Below, piece after piece: positions 6,344 through 8,631 of a stretch of DNA of 8,631 nucleotides. Every line of letters begins with the position of its first letter. Within the stretch, counting starts at the first letter, position 1. Source of the stretch: Thermoanaerobaculales bacterium (GTDB taxonomy: Bacteria > Acidobacteriota > Thermoanaerobaculia > Thermoanaerobaculales > Sulfomarinibacteraceae); assembly GCA_029932545.1 (NCBI GenBank), contig JAOZPW010000066.1, forward strand, positions 463 through 9,093. The letters run 5' to 3'. The notes beneath the pieces are model-generated. The model saw nothing but the letters and a program-made list of their open reading frames with translations, had not been told where the DNA came from and ran no database searches. A program made the translations under genes and the position numbers.

Positions 6344-8548
6344 TTAGGAATGTCTCAGGCTTAGCCACCTTCCACGTAACCGGCTAGCCAGCATGGTATG
6401 GCGCTGCCTTACGCTCTCCGTTCGAACGGCTCGGCTCAGGGCACGCTTGCTCCCGACCAATACCACCAGCCGCCGGCCACGCGTCACCGCGGTGTAGAGC
6501 AGATTTCGTTGCAGCATCACATGATGTTGATCATGGAGGACCACGACCACTGCCGGATATTCTGACCCTTGTGCCTTGTGAATGGTGCAGGCATAGGCCA
6601 CGCTGAGGTCTTCCAGATCATCCGACTGGTAAACGATCGCCCGGCCGGAGAAATTGACGGTCAGCTCCCGCTCTTCGACGTCGAGGCCTACGATCCGCCC
6701 GACATCCCCGTTGAAGACATCCAACTCGTAGTTGTTTCGCAGTTGCATGACCTTGTCGCCGTCCCTGAACACCTTGGACCCAACGGTGACTTCCGGCCCA
6801 CCAGGGGGCGCCAGAATTTCCTGGAGTCGCTCATTGAGTCGGGTGACCCCGGCCTCCCCACGGTGCATCGGCGCCAACACCTGAATATCCGTCAACGGAT
6901 CCATGTCGAAACGCCTGGGAATTCTCCCCGCCGCCATCTCGACCGCTGTGGTGGCCGCCTCTCCGACGTCTGAACGCACCGCAAAATAGAAGTCCGCCAG
7001 CTGGTTCGGCGAACCATAGACCGGCATCTGGCCCCGATTGATCCGGTGGGCATTCTCGGCAATCAGGCTGCCCTCTCCCTGACGAAAGATCCGCTGCAAC
7101 CTTATGACATCAACAACACCGGACTTAATCAGATCGGCCAGAACATCACCGGGACCGACGGATGGCAGTTGATCAGCATCCCCAACCAGAACCAGACGGC
7201 AACCCGACGGTACAGCCTCGACCAGCCGGGCGCCCAACTCAACATCCAGCATCGACACCTCATCAACGACGATGCAGTCCGCTTCGAGTGGGTTTTCGGC
7301 GTTACGGCCCCAGGCCCTTTCAACGGGATTGAATTCCAGCAAACGGTGAAGCGTCCTCGCTTCCTTACCCGAAGCCTCCTCCAGCCTCTTTGCGGCCCTG
7401 CCCGTTGGCGCCGCAAGCAGGATTTTCAACCCGTAACGGCCGAAGATCTTGACCAGGCCCTTGACCAGGGTCGTTTTCCCCGTACCCGGACCACCGGTAA
7501 CGATCGTGACCGGACGCTCGATGGCAGTCACCAGTGACCGCTCCTGCTCCTTGGCAAGATCAATGTTGATGGCGTCGGAAAACCACTTGACCAGTCGCCC
7601 GGCATTGAGGGTTTTTCTGAAGTCAACCTCTGACGCCAACAAGCGAGCGACACCGACAGCCAGTGTTTCCTCGGCCCGATCCAGGCGGGTCGTGAACACC
7701 GCCTCACTCTCCCCTTCCCTCAAACGAACCACCACATGGCCGGAACGCCTCAGGGCGTCGATGATTCCCTCAAGATCGACGTCCGGTTCATCCAGCAGGC
7801 CCTGAGCTGCAGAAATCAGGACCTCACGGGGCAGAAATAGATTGCCGCCGATTGCCGCCTGCGACAGCGCGTGAAGCAACCCTGCCGCCAACCTTTCGGG
7901 GGCATCGGAAGCAATACCAAGCTTTTGAGCGATCCGGTCAGCCGTCAGAAAACCGACGCCGTAGACCTCTTCTGCCAACCGGTAGGGATTCTCCCGAATG
8001 ACGGCCAGGGCGGACTCCCCATAGCGGCGGTGAAGCCGAACGGCAATTCCGGGTGAAATTCCGTGTCCCGCGAGAAAGACCATGATTCGCTGGATTCCAC
8101 GGTTCTTTGCCCAGGAGGCACTGATTTTTTCAACCGTGGCTGGGCCGATGCCACGGATCTCCAGCAAACGATCCGGTTGGTGCTCAATGATGTCCAAAAC
8201 CTCCAGACCGAAGGTATTGATCAACAGTTCTGCGGTAACCGGTCCAACGCCCCTGACCCTGCCAGAGCCCAAAAAGACCCGAATCCCATCCAAGGTGGAA
8301 GGAAGAATTTCGAGGAACGACTCAACCTTGAACTGCTCCCCGAACTTTGGGTGTTCAGTCCAGTTTCCGCTGAGACGAAGCCGGTCTCCGGCGGCAATAC
8401 CCAGCATCGTCCCCACCGCGGTGAAGTCCCTGTCCTCAACCGATAATAAACGAACCACCGAATACCCGTTTTCCTCGTTGGAATAGGTGATCCGCTGGAC
8501 GACAGCCTCGATCGATGAGGGGCTTTGGTCAGTAGAGCCCGTTTGCAT
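6344..8548 (-). CDS. recD2: RecD2-type (RecD/TraA family) ATP-dependent 5'-3' DNA helicase
   Basis: Superfamily 1B DNA helicase of 734 residues, the usual size for stand-alone RecD2 (YrrC-like) enzymes, which unwind DNA 5' to 3' in repair and act without RecBC. The N-terminal region (about 12-80) matches the family's beta-rich domain and is followed by helix-hairpin-helix motifs: RGVGPVTAELL (99-109), IRGIGPATVEKI (131-142) and YGVGFLTADRI (196-206). Helicase motifs appear in order: Walker A GGPGTGKTT (352-360), APTGRAAKRL (380-389), Walker B VVDEVSM (427-433), GDADQLPSVGPG (456-467), LQRIFRQ (484-490), the inserted GDKVMQLRNNYELDVFNGDVG stretch (597-617), TIHKAQGSE (655-663) and YTAVTRGR (685-692). 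All look intact. The long N-terminal HhH region distinguishes it from RecBCD-type RecD. The ATG at 8548 fits the family: about 12 residues precede the conserved IEAVVQRITY segment. No Shine-Dalgarno sequence is close; a GGAG lies 23 bases upstream, inside the preceding gene. It starts 14 bases after that gene, so the two are probably co-transcribed. Confidence 0.95.
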   Translation of the reverse strand: MQTGSTDQSPSSIEAVVQRITYSNEENGYSVVRLLSVEDRDFTAVGTMLGIAAGDRLRLSGNWTEHPKFGEQFKVESFLEILPSTLDGIRVFLGSGRVRGVGPVTAELLINTFGLEVLDIIEHQPDRLLEIRGIGPATVEKISASWAKNRGIQRIMVFLAGHGISPGIAVRLHRRYGESALAVIRENPYRLAEEVYGVGFLTADRIAQKLGIASDAPERLAAGLLHALSQAAIGGNLFLPREVLISAAQGLLDEPDVDLEGIIDALRRSGHVVVRLREGESEAVFTTRLDRAEETLAVGVARLLASEVDFRKTLNAGRLVKWFSDAINIDLAKEQERSLVTAIERPVTIVTGGPGTGKTTLVKGLVKIFGRYGLKILLAAPTGRAAKRLEEASGKEARTLHRLLEFNPVERAWGRNAENPLEADCIVVDEVSMLDVELGARLVEAVPSGCRLVLVGDADQLPSVGPGDVLADLIKSGVVDVIRLQRIFRQGEGSLIAENAHRINRGQMPVYGSPNQLADFYFAVRSDVGEAATTAVEMAAGRIPRRFDMDPLTDIQVLAPMHRGEAGVTRLNERLQEILAPPGGPEVTVGSKVFRDGDKVMQLRNNYELDVFNGDVGRIVGLDVEERELTVNFSGRAIVYQSDDLEDLSVAYACTIHKAQGSEYPAVVVVLHDQHHVMLQRNLLYTAVTRGRRLVVLVGSKRALSRAVRTESVRQRHTMLASRLRGRWLSLRHS

Positions 8549-8562
8549 GGTGGGATTGTAGT

Positions 8563-8631
8563 TCAGTCTTTCTCCGGGAACCGATCCGCAATGTGCTCCG
8601 CGAGAGCGGTAATTGTCAAGGATGGATTGAC
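8563..8631 (-). CDS. C-terminal end of a probable GMC / cholesterol-oxidase-like FAD oxidoreductase (partial)
   Basis: Only the last 22 codons and the TGA stop are inside the window. They read VNPSLTITALAEHIADRFP followed by EKD. The VNPxxTITALAE signature matches, from memory, the conserved C-terminus of the GMC oxidoreductase group including cholesterol oxidase (GVNPFVTITALAERN). There the Asn before Pro lies at the flavin active site. Enzymes of this group oxidise alcohols, sterols or sugars using FAD, but the substrate cannot be read from this fragment. It lies 14 bases upstream of recD2 on the same strand, so it is probably an operon mate by position rather than by function. Confidence is limited by the short length. 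Confidence 0.65.
   Translation of the reverse strand, partial: VNPSLTITALAEHIADRFPEKD

Noticed and set aside
8614..8619. Perfect TTGACA promoter -35 box on the minus strand
   Set aside because: It lies inside the codons for the conserved LTI segment of the oxidoreductase C-terminus, and the best -10 at proper spacing (CACATT) is poor, so it is probably coincidental.
1..8631. Mobile element, CRISPR array, defence island or prophage
   Set aside because: I saw no transposase, integrase, spaced direct repeats, terminal inverted repeats or tRNA attachment site. The kinase pair resembles signalling scaffolds, but no effector domain is visible to support calling it a defence system.

Overview
The window is gene-dense and has two halves that face each other. 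The left half (bases 2-6222, plus strand) holds two overlapping genes for Hanks-type (eukaryote-like) serine/threonine kinases. The right half (bases 6344-8631, minus strand) holds a recD2-type DNA helicase gene and, just upstream of it, the last 22 codons of what looks like a GMC/cholesterol-oxidase-like flavoenzyme gene. Only 121 bases separate the convergent gene pair. That gap carries a short hairpin and a G/C-run tandem repeat able to form a G-quadruplex on the minus strand. There are no tRNA or rRNA genes, CRISPR arrays, insertion sequences or other signs of recent mobility.

The first kinase gene runs off the left edge of the window. Read without a start codon, its frame shows the C-terminal two thirds of an FHA (phosphothreonine-binding) domain, then a four-cysteine CxxC...CxxC zinc-ribbon-like linker, then a complete kinase domain. 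The second kinase gene starts inside the stop codon of the first (ATGA overlap). It encodes a 1603-residue protein with this order: kinase, TPR helices, seven-bladed WD40 propeller, helical linker, second seven-bladed WD40 propeller, a linker domain, a strongly basic stretch, one transmembrane helix, and a HEAT-repeat tail. Positive-inside topology puts the kinase and propellers in the cytoplasm and the HEAT tail outside the membrane. My reading is that the pair forms one signalling module: a soluble FHA-kinase partner and a large membrane-anchored kinase scaffold. That is inference. Nothing in the window names its input or output.

The organism is a bacterium with fairly high G+C (roughly 55-60% by eye). 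Kinase-TPR-WD40 giants and FHA-kinases of this kind are common in signalling-rich phyla such as Planctomycetota, Acidobacteriota, Myxococcota and Cyanobacteria, and in related uncultured lineages. The sequence alone does not settle which. The RecD2 and GMC genes look like ordinary chromosomal housekeeping or metabolic genes.
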